A DNA stretch of 64,000 nucleotides from Acidiphilium rubrum (lineage in GTDB: Bacteria; Pseudomonadota; Alphaproteobacteria; Acetobacterales; Acetobacteraceae): NCBI RefSeq assembly GCF_900156265.1, contig NZ_FTNE01000014.1, positions 22,470-86,469 on the forward strand. The letters run 5' to 3'. The position numbers and the translations under genes were made by a program. Below, in pieces: positions 46,819 through 55,251 of this stretch. The number at the start of each line of letters is the position of its first letter. Position 1 is the first letter of the stretch. The notes under the pieces are model-generated. The model did no database searches, had not been told where the DNA came from, and saw only the letters and a list, made by a program, of their open reading frames with translations.

Positions 46819-46897
46819 TTCCCCTGCAATCTGGCGTGCATTCACCCGCCGCTCTGGGGTATGCAGTGGCGCGCAACACGAGGACACGCGACAGAGG

Positions 46898-47785
46898 ATG
46901 ACCGCACCGTTACGTTTCGCCGCCGGCAGCCTGATGATCGGCATCCTGGCCCTGGCCGTCAAAGCCGCTGCCTGGCAGGTCAGCGGATCGGCGGCGCTGT
47001 ATTCCGATGCGCTGGAATCCCTGGTGAACGTGTTCGCCGCGCTGATGGTGATCTTTGCGCTGCAAACCGCCGCCAAACCGGCCGATTTCGAGCATCCTTA
47101 TGGCCACGCCAAGGCCGAGCTGCTCAGCGCCGTGGCCGAGGGTGGGCTGATCGTGTTTGCCGCGGTGCTGATCCTCGAGACCGCGGTCAAGACCATCATG
47201 GCACCGCATCTGCCGGCGAGCCCGTGGCTTGGGCTCGCGCTCAATGCCAGCGGCGGGGTGATCAACGCGCTGTGGGCGCTGGTACTCAGCCGTTCTGGCG
47301 CGACAAAACGCTTCCCGGCCCTCGCTGCGGATCAGGCGCATCTGGTGGCCGATGCGATCACCACGGTCGGCATTATCGCCGGCCTGACGCTCGCCGTGCT
47401 GGCGCGCCTGCCGATTCTCGATCCGCTGATCGCGATTGCCATCGCCATCCAGATCGCGGTGATCGGCGGGCGCACCATCATGCGCTCGCTCAGCCTGCTG
47501 CTCGACCGCGCGCCGCCGCCGGATATCGTGGCGCGCATCCGTAGCCTGGTCGGCACCCATGCGGTCGGCGCGATCGAGGCGCACGACATGCGGATGCGCC
47601 AGGCCGGTCGCTCCAGCTTTCTTGAATTTCATCTTGTCGTGCCGGGAGCCATGTCCGTCGCGGAATCCCACACCATATGCGATCGGATCGAAGCGGCACT
47701 GAAGGATGAGATGCCCGGCGTCATCATCACCATTCATGTCGAACCCGATCACAAGGCAAAACATCAGGGCATCCTGGTCGTTTGA
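46898..47785 (+). CDS. Cation diffusion facilitator family transporter
   Basis: A 295-residue CDF protein exporting divalent metals. Six membrane helices, the metal site in SAALYSDALESLVNV and AADQAHLVADAITTVG, and HPYGHAKAEL, then a cytoplasmic C-terminal domain with HDMRMRQAGRSSFLEFHLVVPG. The exact metal (Zn, Fe, Cd) is not predictable. Single gene or first of a pair with the adenosyltransferase gene 29 bp downstream. Confidence 0.9.
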   Translation: MTAPLRFAAGSLMIGILALAVKAAAWQVSGSAALYSDALESLVNVFAALMVIFALQTAAKPADFEHPYGHAKAELLSAVAEGGLIVFAAVLILETAVKTIMAPHLPASPWLGLALNASGGVINALWALVLSRSGATKRFPALAADQAHLVADAITTVGIIAGLTLAVLARLPILDPLIAIAIAIQIAVIGGRTIMRSLSLLLDRAPPPDIVARIRSLVGTHAVGAIEAHDMRMRQAGRSSFLEFHLVVPGAMSVAESHTICDRIEAALKDEMPGVIITIHVEPDHKAKHQGILVV

Positions 47786-47814
47786 CCAGGGGCCGCAGAA
47801 GGAACTGAAGGACC

Positions 47815-48372
47815 ATGCTTCGACTCGATCGTATCGTGACCCGTGGCGGCGATGGCGGCGAAACCTCGCTCGCCGATGGTTCACGCCTGCCGAAACACCA
47901 TCCACGCATCCAGGTGCTCGGCGCACTGGACGAAACCAACACGGCCATCGGATCATTGCGCGTGGTCTGCGCCGATCGTCCCGCCATCGATCATCTGCTG
48001 GCGCAAATCCAGAACGATCTGTTCGATCTCGGCGCCGATCTTGCGACGCCCGGCCCCACGCGCCGCGGTCCGCCGCTCAGCGAAGATTATCTGATCAAGC
48101 TGGAGGATGCCGCGAAAACACTCAATGAGACGATCGAGCCGCTGCGCAGCTTCGTGCTACCCGGCGGCACCGAAGCGGCCGCCCGCGCGCATCTGGTCCG
48201 CACGATTGCCCGGCGCGCGGAACGCGACCTCGTCGCACTCGCCGCCGCCGAAGCGATCTCGCCGGTTCTGATCCCGTACATGAACCGCGTATCGGACGTC
48301 ATGTTCATCCTGGCCCGCCTGCTCAATGACGGCGGCAAGGGTGATATTCTGTGGGTGCCGGGCGGCCGATAG
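47815..48372 (+). CDS. Cob(I)alamin adenosyltransferase, PduO type
   Basis: A 185-residue trimeric four-helix enzyme that makes adenosylcobalamin. Signatures: TRGGDGGETSLADGSRLPKHHPRI in part at the N-terminus (ATP site), ALDETNTAIGSLR, LPGGTEAAARAHLVRTIARRAERDL in part, and YMNRVSDVMFILARLLN. Normal length. Cobalamin synthesis genes are not in the window. Confidence 0.92.
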   Translation: MLRLDRIVTRGGDGGETSLADGSRLPKHHPRIQVLGALDETNTAIGSLRVVCADRPAIDHLLAQIQNDLFDLGADLATPGPTRRGPPLSEDYLIKLEDAAKTLNETIEPLRSFVLPGGTEAAARAHLVRTIARRAERDLVALAAAEAISPVLIPYMNRVSDVMFILARLLNDGGKGDILWVPGGR

Positions 48373-48392
48373 GCCGCCGCAGCTTCGAACGG

Positions 48393-48785
48393 TCAGAGCA
48401 GGTGAAAACCGGCGACCTTACCGGCGTCGAGATTGAGGCTGGTCAGCACCTGATCGCCGTTGTGCAGGGTCACTTCGAAAATATAGTTGATGAACTGGCC
48501 GACTTTCTGGGTCGTGATGAATTTGACGCTGTAGGGTTGCGCCAGCGGGATCTTGGAGTCGATGATCTGCGCCTGGGCTTCGAACTTCTTGGAATCTACA
48601 CTGGCTTTGAATCCATCGGACGCCGGTGCCACGAAGGCGCTGTAGTCGGGATGGGCGATGGCGCCGAGCATTTGTTTCATGTCGGTCGTAGCCAGTGCGG
48701 TTTCCGAGGTTGCGGCTCGTGCGGCCGGCAGGCCGACCATCGTGAGGGCCGCCATCGTCAAACCCGCACACATCAATTTTTTCAT
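48393..48785 (-). CDS. Small secreted hypothetical protein
   Basis: A 130-residue protein with a clear Sec signal (MKKLMCAGLTMAALTMVG, cleavage after AARA). The mature part contains SKIPLAQPYSVKFITTQKVGQFINYIF-type strands (shortened here) and ends VLTSLNLDAGKVAGFHLL, resembling small cystatin-like (DUF3887-type) folds, which is tentative. It is divergent from the SDR gene, and the repeats between them could control either. Confidence 0.7.
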   Translation of the reverse strand: MKKLMCAGLTMAALTMVGLPAARAATSETALATTDMKQMLGAIAHPDYSAFVAPASDGFKASVDSKKFEAQAQIIDSKIPLAQPYSVKFITTQKVGQFINYIFEVTLHNGDQVLTSLNLDAGKVAGFHLL

Positions 48786-48830
48786 CGCATTTCCTTTTTC
48801 ATCGTCGATCGGCCCGGCCCGCGTCGTCGA

Positions 48831-48868
48831 ATTGCGCGGATCGTGCTGTAAAATTGCACGGATCGTGC
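48831..48868. repeat. Two near-identical 16-bp repeats upstream of the SDR-nadQ unit
   Basis: ATTGCGCGGATCGTGC (48831-48846) and ATTGCACGGATCGTGC (48853-48868) differ at one base and are offset by 22 bp, close to two helical turns. The second copy holds a dyad, GCACG-GAT-CGTGC. They end 37 bp before the SDR start codon. The spacing suggests cooperative binding of a regulator on one face of the helix. A related dyad lies upstream of nadA. Confidence 0.5.
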
Positions 48869-48905
48869 CGGCCTGCCATCATGACGGCTTCACGGAGAAC
48901 GATCA

Positions 48906-49679
48906 ATGACCGAGCAGTTTCGCGGCCGCCGTGCCCTCGTTACCGGCGCTTCCAGCGGGATCGGCGCCGATATCGCCCGTCAACTCGCCCAGCGCGGCGC
49001 CGATCTGGTGCTGGTCGCCCGCCGCGCCGACCGCCTGGACACACTTGCGGCAGAATGCCGGCTGTTCGGCGTCGATGTGGAGACCGCGCCGGCTGATCTG
49101 GCCGATCCGCAAGCGAGCAGCGCGCTTGCCGCACGGTTTCCTGAAACCGATATCCTGATCAACAACGCCGGGCTCGGCGCGTTCGGCCGTTTCACCGAAA
49201 CCGAGTACGACAAGATCGAGCGGATGATCGCGGTCAACATCACATCGCTGACCCATCTGACCCGCTTGTTCGCACCTGCCATGGCCGCGCGTGGCTGGGG
49301 GCGGATCATGCTGGTCGCCTCGACCGCCGGGTTCCAGCCGGTGCCGCTCTATGCCGTCTATGCCGCGACCAAAGCGTATGTCCTGTCGTTCGGCGGCGCG
49401 CTCAATGTGGAACTCGCCCCCAGCGGCGTGACGACCACGGTGCTCTGCCCCGGCACCACCAGGACGGAGTTTTTCGAGGTCGCCGCCCAGACCAAATCGC
49501 CCCTGATCGAGCGGAACGCCATGAGCAGCGCAGATGTCGCCCGCATCGGGCTCGATGCTCTGGCCAAGGGCCGCGCGACCGTGATCAGCGGTGCTGTGAA
49601 CAACGCCATGGCATTCGGCACGCGCTTCGCCCCCCGCAGCCTGACCGCCCAACTCGCCTACCGGATCATGAAGCCTTGA
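48906..49679 (+). CDS. Short-chain dehydrogenase/reductase (SDR) family protein
   Basis: A 257-residue classical SDR. NAD(P) motif VTGASSGIGADIARQLAQRGA (glycines near residues 15-21, given in short), INNAGLGAFG, the catalytic Ser in LVASTAG and Tyr/Lys in YAATKAYVL. Its stop overlaps the TTG start of nadQ, so the two are translated together. Substrate unknown; the link to NAD regulation may be functional or positional. Confidence 0.88.
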   Translation: MTEQFRGRRALVTGASSGIGADIARQLAQRGADLVLVARRADRLDTLAAECRLFGVDVETAPADLADPQASSALAARFPETDILINNAGLGAFGRFTETEYDKIERMIAVNITSLTHLTRLFAPAMAARGWGRIMLVASTAGFQPVPLYAVYAATKAYVLSFGGALNVELAPSGVTTTVLCPGTTRTEFFEVAAQTKSPLIERNAMSSADVARIGLDALAKGRATVISGAVNNAMAFGTRFAPRSLTAQLAYRIMKP

Positions 49680-50539
49680 GTGGTGCGCAGCCGATCCATG
49701 CCGAACTGATCGCCGTTATCGTTGCCGTCTCCGACGGCGCACCAAGGGTTCTGACGCTGAGCGATGGCACCGCCCTGCCCGCCGGCCCGCTGGAATCCGG
49801 CCACCGCTCGCTCCAGGCGGGGTTGCGCAACTGGGTCGAACGCCAGACCGGCCATACGCTGGGCCATATCGAGCAACTCTACACGTTCGCCGACCCCGAT
49901 CGCAGCCGGGCCGGGCGGAGTATTTCCATCTCGTATCTGGGCCTGACCCGCGAAACCCGCACGAAACTCGGCGGGCAGGTATCCTGGCAGGATTGGTATC
50001 GGTATTTCCCGTGGGAGGATCGCCGCGCGCCGGCCATTTTGGTTGAGTCCACCATCAAGCCCGGCCTGACACGCTGGGTAGACGATGCGGCCGACCGGCA
50101 GTCCCGCGCCGCGCGCTGCTTCGCGCTCGACGGCGCACCGTGGAACGAAGATCTGGCCCTATCGCGCTATGAATTGCTCTACGAGGCCGGGCTGGTGCGC
50201 GAAGCGGCGCGGGACGGCCGGCCGGTGCATGGCGATTTCGCACCAGGGATCGCGATGACCGCCGATCATCGCCGGATTCTGGCGACCGCGATCAGCCGGT
50301 TGCGCGCTACGATCAAATATCGGCCGGTGGTATTCGAACTGCTGCCCGATCAGTTCACCCTGCTCGATCTGCAACGCTGCATCGAGGCTTTGGCAGGGCA
50401 TACGCTGCATAAGGGTAATTTCCGCCGCCTGATCGAAGGCCAGACCCTCCTGGAAGAGACCGGAACATTGGCAACCGGCCCGGGCCGCCCCGCCAAACTA
50501 TATCGGTTCAGCGCTGCGATCCGCGCCGAGCGCGCCTAG
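49676..50539 (+). CDS. nadQ: NadQ-family transcriptional regulator of NAD synthesis
   Basis: A 287-residue regulator. The N-terminal part is Nudix-like (LPAGPLESGHRSLQAGLRNWVERQTGHTLGHIEQLYTF in part), lacking a full Nudix box. The C-terminal part is the winged helix of the NrtR/NadQ type (FELLPDQFTLLDLQRCIEALAG, NFRRLI, GPGRPAKLYRF). NadQ represses nadABC in alphaproteobacteria (family knowledge), and nadA-nadB-nadC follow 132 bp downstream on the same strand. It starts with TTG overlapping the SDR stop (TTGA). Confidence 0.82.
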   Translation: MSGAQPIHAELIAVIVAVSDGAPRVLTLSDGTALPAGPLESGHRSLQAGLRNWVERQTGHTLGHIEQLYTFADPDRSRAGRSISISYLGLTRETRTKLGGQVSWQDWYRYFPWEDRRAPAILVESTIKPGLTRWVDDAADRQSRAARCFALDGAPWNEDLALSRYELLYEAGLVREAARDGRPVHGDFAPGIAMTADHRRILATAISRLRATIKYRPVVFELLPDQFTLLDLQRCIEALAGHTLHKGNFRRLIEGQTLLEETGTLATGPGRPAKLYRFSAAIRAERA

Positions 50540-50578
50540 GCCGGAACCAGGCTGCCGCTCGCGCGGCCTTGACCTGAA

Positions 50579-50608
50579 TATACTCAGCTTTAATATTATT
50601 GGGGTATA
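50579..50608. promoter_or_regulatory. Spaced half-sites resembling the nadA operator
   Basis: TATACTC at 50579-50585 and GGGTATA at 50602-50608 match the arms of the dyad found next to nadA (one mismatch in the second arm) but are 16 bp apart. Together with the dyad at 50642 they make two candidate regulator contacts around the nadA promoter. Confidence 0.4.
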
Positions 50609-50626
50609 GCACGATCCAGATCGTGC
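50609..50626. promoter_or_regulatory. Perfect 18-bp palindrome upstream of nadA
   Basis: GCACGATC-CA-GATCGTGC, perfect 8-bp arms, directly after the second half-site of the preceding element. Reading the minus strand from 50629, it gives ATTGCACG then GATCGTGC, the same half-sites as the repeats at 48831-48868 with a different gap. Function unassigned. Confidence 0.45.
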
Positions 50627-50641
50627 AATTTCGGCCATAAA

Positions 50642-50660
50642 TATACTCAATTCGAGTATA
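50642..50660. promoter_or_regulatory. Candidate NadQ operator next to nadA
   Basis: TATACTC-AATTC-GAGTATA, perfect 7-bp arms. It ends directly before the AAGGA ribosome-binding site of nadA and 11 bp before the GTG, so a bound repressor would block transcription or translation. The adjacent nadQ gene makes NadQ the obvious ligand; this is inference. Confidence 0.65.
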
Positions 50661-50671
50661 AGGATCATCCA

Positions 50672-51664
50672 GTGACCATCATGATGGACGCCCTCGCCGA
50701 CCCCGTTTATGCCAAGCTGGCGCAGCATGTGCCGCCTGGCGAATGGGTGTTGATGCATGAAGACATCTCCGCGATCCGCGCGCTCAAGCGCGAGCGCGAC
50801 GCGATCATTCTTGCTCATAACTACCAGACCCCCGAGATTTACCACGGCGTCGCCGATATCGTGGGTGACAGCCTGGCGCTCGCGCGTGAAGCGATGATGA
50901 CCAGTGCTGCGGTGATCGTCGTGGCCGGCGTGCATTTCATGGCCGAGACCGCAAAAATCCTGAACCCCACCAAAACCGTGCTCATTCCGGACAGCCGCGC
51001 CGGTTGTTCTCTGGCCGAGAGCATCACAGCAGCAGATGTCCGCAAGCTGCGCGAGCAGCATCCTGGGATACCGCTGATCGCCTATGTGAATACCTCGGCC
51101 GCGGTCAAAGCCGAGGTCGATTACTGCTGTACCTCGGCCAACGCGCGGAAGGTCGTGGAGCACGCTGCGGCGCGGGCGGGCACCGATACCGTGATCATGC
51201 TGCCGGACCGCTTTCTGGCAGCGAACACGGCGCGCGAAACCAAGGTGAAGATCATCGCATGGGATGGCGCCTGCGAAGTGCATGAGCGCTTCACGGCGCA
51301 CGATATCGCTCAGGTCCGCGCCCAGTTTCCGGACGTGACGGTACTGGCCCATCCGGAATGTCCCGAAGAGGTCGTCAACGCTTCGGATTTCGCCGGCTCG
51401 ACCGCCGCGCTGGCCGATTACGTCGCGCGGTATCGGCCCGCGCGGGTCGCATTGATTACCGAATGCTCGATGGCCGACAATATCGCCGCCGCCAATCCGG
51501 CCACGCAATTCGTCAAACCCTGTAACCTCTGCCCGCATATGAAGCGGATCACGCTCGGCAATATCCGCCATGCGCTTGAAACCATGAGCGAGCAGGTGGT
51601 GATCGACCCGGCATTGGCAGCCCGGGCGCGGGTCTCGGTCGAGCGGATGCTGGACATCCCATGA
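50672..51664 (+). CDS. nadA: Quinolinate synthase A
   Basis: A 330-residue [4Fe-4S] enzyme condensing iminoaspartate with dihydroxyacetone phosphate. Visible: ILAHNYQTPEIYHGVADIVGDSL in part, PDSRAGCSL, DYCCTSANA, VLAHPECPEEVV and KPCNLCPHMKRI, which supply the cluster cysteines. Starts with GTG at 50672 after AAGGA; ATGs at 50681 and 50684 are alternatives. Its stop overlaps nadB by 4 bp. Confidence 0.95.
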   Translation: MTIMMDALADPVYAKLAQHVPPGEWVLMHEDISAIRALKRERDAIILAHNYQTPEIYHGVADIVGDSLALAREAMMTSAAVIVVAGVHFMAETAKILNPTKTVLIPDSRAGCSLAESITAADVRKLREQHPGIPLIAYVNTSAAVKAEVDYCCTSANARKVVEHAAARAGTDTVIMLPDRFLAANTARETKVKIIAWDGACEVHERFTAHDIAQVRAQFPDVTVLAHPECPEEVVNASDFAGSTAALADYVARYRPARVALITECSMADNIAAANPATQFVKPCNLCPHMKRITLGNIRHALETMSEQVVIDPALAARARVSVERMLDIP

Positions 51665-53124
51665 AACACATCATTGGCGCAGGCATTGCCGGGCTGGCCG
51701 CCGCGCTTGCGATGGCGCCTGAACCGGTCACGCTGATCACATCCGGCACGCTCGATCACGGCGCCGCCAGCCTGTGGTCGCAGGGCGGCATCGCCGCCGC
51801 GATCGGGGCTGACGACTCCCCTGCCCTGCACAGTGCCGATACGATCGCGGCCGGCGATGGTCTGTGCGACCCGGACGCCGTGAGCCGTATCATCGCGCAG
51901 GGTCCCGCCGTGATCGAGGCGCTGCGTCGGCTTGGGGTTGCGTTCGATGAGGGGCTCGGATTGGAGGCCGCACACACGCGACGCCGCATCGTGCATGTGC
52001 GCGACCGCACCGGGCTGGCGATCACGCAGGCGTTGGCCACTGCGGTGCGTGCGGCATCGCATGTTAGGGTTATCGAGCGCACCATCGTGCGCGATCTGCA
52101 TGCCCCGAACGGCGTGGTTGCCGGGCTGTGGATCGACCGCGACGATACGCCGAGCTATTTGCCGAGCGATGCCGTTCTGATCGCCACCGGTGGCATCGGC
52201 GCGCTCTATCGCCACAGTAGCAACCCGGCCGGCGCAAACGGCAGCGGACTTGCAGGAGCAGCGCGCGCCGGCGCCGTGCTGCGCGATCTGGAATTCATCC
52301 AATTTCACCCCACCGGTCTGGATACCGGATTGACCCCGATGCCGCTGATCTCCGAGGCCGTGCGGGGTGAAGGCGCACGGCTGATCGATGAAACCGGTGC
52401 CCGCTTCACCGACGAACTCGCACCGCGCGATGCGGTTTCGCGCGCGGTGTTCCACCATCTCGGTCTCCATCATAGCGTGTTGCTCGATGCTACCGGAATT
52501 TCGGATTTTGCCGCGCGCTTCCCGACGATCGATGCAGCCTGCAAAGCCTCCGGCATCGATCCCGCGGTGCAGCCGATTCCTGTTCGCCCGGTTGCGCATT
52601 ACCATATGGGCGGCATCGCGGTGGATGCGGCCGGGCGGACCAGCATCGGCCGGTTGTTCGCCGCCGGTGAGGCCGCCTGCACCGGGCTGCATGGTGCCAA
52701 CCGCCTGGCGAGCAATTCGCTGCTGGAAGCCTTCGTCACCGGTCAGGATGCCGGGCGTGCCATGACAATGGTGACGGCCGCGCCCGATCATATCTGGCCG
52801 CGCGCCGCTGAACCACGTTCGGATGATACTTCGCTGGTCAGTGATCTGGTCAGCCGCCATCTCGGCGTTCTGCGTGATCATGCGGGGCTGGCCATCATGA
52901 TTGCACGGCTCCTGCCGCTCGCCGGCGGCAGCGATGCCGCGCTGATCGCCCTGATGACCGCGGTTTGCGCGATCGATCGTACCGAGAGCCGCGGCGCGCA
53001 TTGCCGGACCGATCATGCCGCGCCATCCGCCCAGGCACTTCACTCCAGCATCACCATGCGGCAGGCTCTTTCCCGCGCTGCCACGCTGATCGATACCAGC
53101 ATCCATGTCGGACGCGCCGCATGA
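51661..53124 (+). CDS. nadB: L-aspartate oxidase
   Basis: A 487-residue flavoenzyme producing iminoaspartate for NadA. FAD motif GAGIAGLAAALAM, GAASLWSQGGIAAAIG, QFHPTGLDTG, SEAVRGEGARLID and HYHMGGIAVDAAGRTSI in part, ending with the helical domain. It is slightly short for the family (about 530). Overlaps nadA and nadC by 4 bp each. Confidence 0.94.
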   Translation: MKHIIGAGIAGLAAALAMAPEPVTLITSGTLDHGAASLWSQGGIAAAIGADDSPALHSADTIAAGDGLCDPDAVSRIIAQGPAVIEALRRLGVAFDEGLGLEAAHTRRRIVHVRDRTGLAITQALATAVRAASHVRVIERTIVRDLHAPNGVVAGLWIDRDDTPSYLPSDAVLIATGGIGALYRHSSNPAGANGSGLAGAARAGAVLRDLEFIQFHPTGLDTGLTPMPLISEAVRGEGARLIDETGARFTDELAPRDAVSRAVFHHLGLHHSVLLDATGISDFAARFPTIDAACKASGIDPAVQPIPVRPVAHYHMGGIAVDAAGRTSIGRLFAAGEAACTGLHGANRLASNSLLEAFVTGQDAGRAMTMVTAAPDHIWPRAAEPRSDDTSLVSDLVSRHLGVLRDHAGLAIMIARLLPLAGGSDAALIALMTAVCAIDRTESRGAHCRTDHAAPSAQALHSSITMRQALSRAATLIDTSIHVGRAA

Positions 53125-53966
53125 GCCCGTTGCCGCGACTGCTGGTCGAACCACTGGTCCGCGCTGCCCTGATCGAAGATCTGGGCCGTGCCGGGGATAT
53201 CACCGCCGATGCGGTGATTCCCGCGGATGCGGTCACAAGCGTCGCGTTCGTGGCACGCGAACCCGGCACCATCGCGGGGCTTGATTGCGCGGCGATCGCC
53301 TTTGCCTTGCTCGACCCTGCCCTGGTGCTCGATATTTTGGTGCCGGATGGCAGTCAGGTACAACCCGGCGAGACGATTGCGACGCTCGAAGGCAAGGCGC
53401 GGGCCATCCTGGCCGGTGAGCGGGTGGCGCTGAATTTTCTGGGTCAATTGTCAGGCGTCGCCACCGCGACCCATGGTATTGCCCGATCGATCGCGCATAC
53501 GCATGCGAAAATCACCTGCACGCGCAAGACCATCCCGACGATGCGGGCGCTGCAGAAATACGCGGTGCGCTGCGGCGGCGGCGCCAATCATCGGTTCGGG
53601 CTCGATGATGCGATTCTGATCAAGGATAATCACATCGCGATTGCCGGCGGCGTCGGCATCGCCATCGGCCGCGCGCGGGGCGCCGCCGGGCATCTGGTCA
53701 AGATCGAATGTGAGGTCGATACGCTCGATCAGTTGCGCGAGGCGCTCGATGCCGGGGCCGACGCCGTGTTGCTCGACAATATGAGCCTCGATGATCTGCG
53801 CATCGCCGTCGGGCTCGCCAAAGCCCGTGCGATCACCGAGGCTTCGGGCCGCATCACGCCCGACACTGCGCCGGCCATCGCCGAAACCGGTGTCGATCTG
53901 ATTTCCGCGGGCTGGCTGACCCATAGTGCGCGGGTGCTGGATATTGGCCTCGATTTCATGACATAA
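53121..53966 (+). CDS. nadC: Nicotinate-nucleotide pyrophosphorylase (carboxylating)
   Basis: A 281-residue quinolinate phosphoribosyltransferase, third step of the pathway. Signatures: EDLGRAGDITADAV, GERVALNFLGQLSGVAT, CTRKTIPTMRALQKYAV in part, GGGANHRFGLDDAILIKDNH in part, and EASGRITPD. Start fixed by the 4-bp overlap with nadB. Confidence 0.95.
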   Translation: MSPLPRLLVEPLVRAALIEDLGRAGDITADAVIPADAVTSVAFVAREPGTIAGLDCAAIAFALLDPALVLDILVPDGSQVQPGETIATLEGKARAILAGERVALNFLGQLSGVATATHGIARSIAHTHAKITCTRKTIPTMRALQKYAVRCGGGANHRFGLDDAILIKDNHIAIAGGVGIAIGRARGAAGHLVKIECEVDTLDQLREALDAGADAVLLDNMSLDDLRIAVGLAKARAITEASGRITPDTAPAIAETGVDLISAGWLTHSARVLDIGLDFMT

Positions 53967-53972
53967 GCGGGC

Positions 53973-54455
53973 ATGAACCGATCGCCCTTTACCACCGCCG
54001 TCCTGCTCACCGCTGCCGGCGCCGTGCCGTTTCTGGCCTGTCTTGCCGTGATCATTACCCAGCCGACCAACGCGCCAGCGGCGACGGTGGTGATGATCGA
54101 TTATGGCGCCTGCATCCTCAGTTTTCTGGGCGCGGTGCATTGGGGGTTCGCGCTCGAGCCGGGCGGGGTGGTGATCGACCCGCGGCTCAATCACCAGCGC
54201 CTGAGCTTCGGCATCGCGCCTGCCCTGATCGCCTGGGCCGCGCTGCTGATTCTGACACTGGCGGCCGCCCCGCGCGCGGCGATCGCGGTGCTGATCGCCG
54301 GATTTTTTGCCACCATCATCGGCGAGACGATCGGGCGCGGCCGCGACCTTGTGGCTTCGAATTACCTGGCGATGCGCTGGACCGTTTCGATCGTGGTGCT
54401 GGCGGTGCTGATCATTACGTTCTTCATCGAAGTGATCGGCAAGCGGCACGGCTGA
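53973..54455 (+). CDS. DUF3429 family membrane protein
   Basis: A 160-residue protein with about five hydrophobic segments (LLTAAGAVPFLACLAVI, IDYGACILSFLGAVHWGFAL, IAWAALLILTLAAAP, IAVLIAGFFATIIGE, TVSIVVLAVLIITFFI). The YGACILSFLGAVHWG phrase is typical of DUF3429. Function unknown. It follows nadC by 6 bp, so it may share the nad transcript. Confidence 0.75.
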   Translation: MNRSPFTTAVLLTAAGAVPFLACLAVIITQPTNAPAATVVMIDYGACILSFLGAVHWGFALEPGGVVIDPRLNHQRLSFGIAPALIAWAALLILTLAAAPRAAIAVLIAGFFATIIGETIGRGRDLVASNYLAMRWTVSIVVLAVLIITFFIEVIGKRHG

Positions 54456-54485
54456 TCGGCTGGTTTGGGCGGGACGCCGGCTTGG

Positions 54486-55244
54486 CTAAACCGGCGGCTC
54501 TCCTTTGATCGCCGTGATATCCTGCGATGCGATCAGGCTTTCGGCTTCGGTGATCGCGGCATCCAGCGCTGTCTCATCGGTGCCCTTCGCGACGATTGCC
54601 ACGCCGCCGCCGGTTTCGCGGTAGAACGGGTAGCTGCCGAGATCGAGCATGGGATAGCGGTTCTGGATGGCGCTGAGCCCGGCGGCGATGCTGCCTTCCT
54701 TGACGCCGATGCCATGGACGGCGCGCATCGCGATCGGCGTACCCTGGCCGAGGCTGGGTTCGAGGCCGGTGAACATCGATTGCATGATGCGCGGCACGCC
54801 GGCCATGACATGGACATTGCCGATCGAGAATCCGGGCGCGATGGTCATTGCGGTCGGGATGGGAACGGCGCCGCGCGGCAGAGTGGCCATGCGCTGGCGG
54901 GCCTCGTTGAAATTCTCGGCGCCGAGGTGCTTCTCCATCGCATCCCAGGTCGGCTGGTGTTTTTCCCAGGGCACGTCGAAGGCGGCGGCGATGCATTCGG
55001 AGGTGATATCGTCATGCGTCGGCCCGATGCCGCCGGTGGTGAACAGATTGTCGTAGGCGGCGCGCAGTTCGTTGACGGCGCGGATGATGCGTTGGGGGAT
55101 ATCCGGCACGACGCGCACCTCCTCGAGCTTGTGGCCGATCGCGGCGAGGCGGGTGGCGATGAATTTGACGTTGATGTCCTGGGTCCGGCCGGAGAGGATT
55201 TCGTTGCCGATGATCAGGATGGCGGCGGTTTTATTGGCGGTCAT
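54486..55244 (-). CDS. Molybdopterin-binding (CinA N-terminal-like) protein
   Basis: A 252-residue MoaB/MogA-fold protein: AILIIGNEILSGRTQDIN, VVPDIPQRIIRAVNEL, NLFTTGGIGPTHDDITSE and GVPRIMQSMF. This is the stand-alone COG1058 domain of CinA, thought to act as an ADP-ribose pyrophosphatase in nucleotide clean-up. It starts 7 bp after the GNAT-Nudix gene stop, on the same strand. Confidence 0.85.
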   Translation of the reverse strand: MTANKTAAILIIGNEILSGRTQDINVKFIATRLAAIGHKLEEVRVVPDIPQRIIRAVNELRAAYDNLFTTGGIGPTHDDITSECIAAAFDVPWEKHQPTWDAMEKHLGAENFNEARQRMATLPRGAVPIPTAMTIAPGFSIGNVHVMAGVPRIMQSMFTGLEPSLGQGTPIAMRAVHGIGVKEGSIAAGLSAIQNRYPMLDLGSYPFYRETGGGVAIVAKGTDETALDAAITEAESLIASQDITAIKGEPPV

Positions 55245-55251
55245 GATATCC

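Noticed and set aside
46910..47956. 348-residue minus-strand open frame across the cation transporter gene
   Set aside because: Antisense to a clear CDF transporter; Arg/Gln/Asp-rich shadow.
51418..53154. 578-residue minus-strand open frame across nadB
   Set aside because: Antisense to a well-supported coupled nadA-nadB-nadC operon; composition is typical of shadow frames in GC-rich genes.
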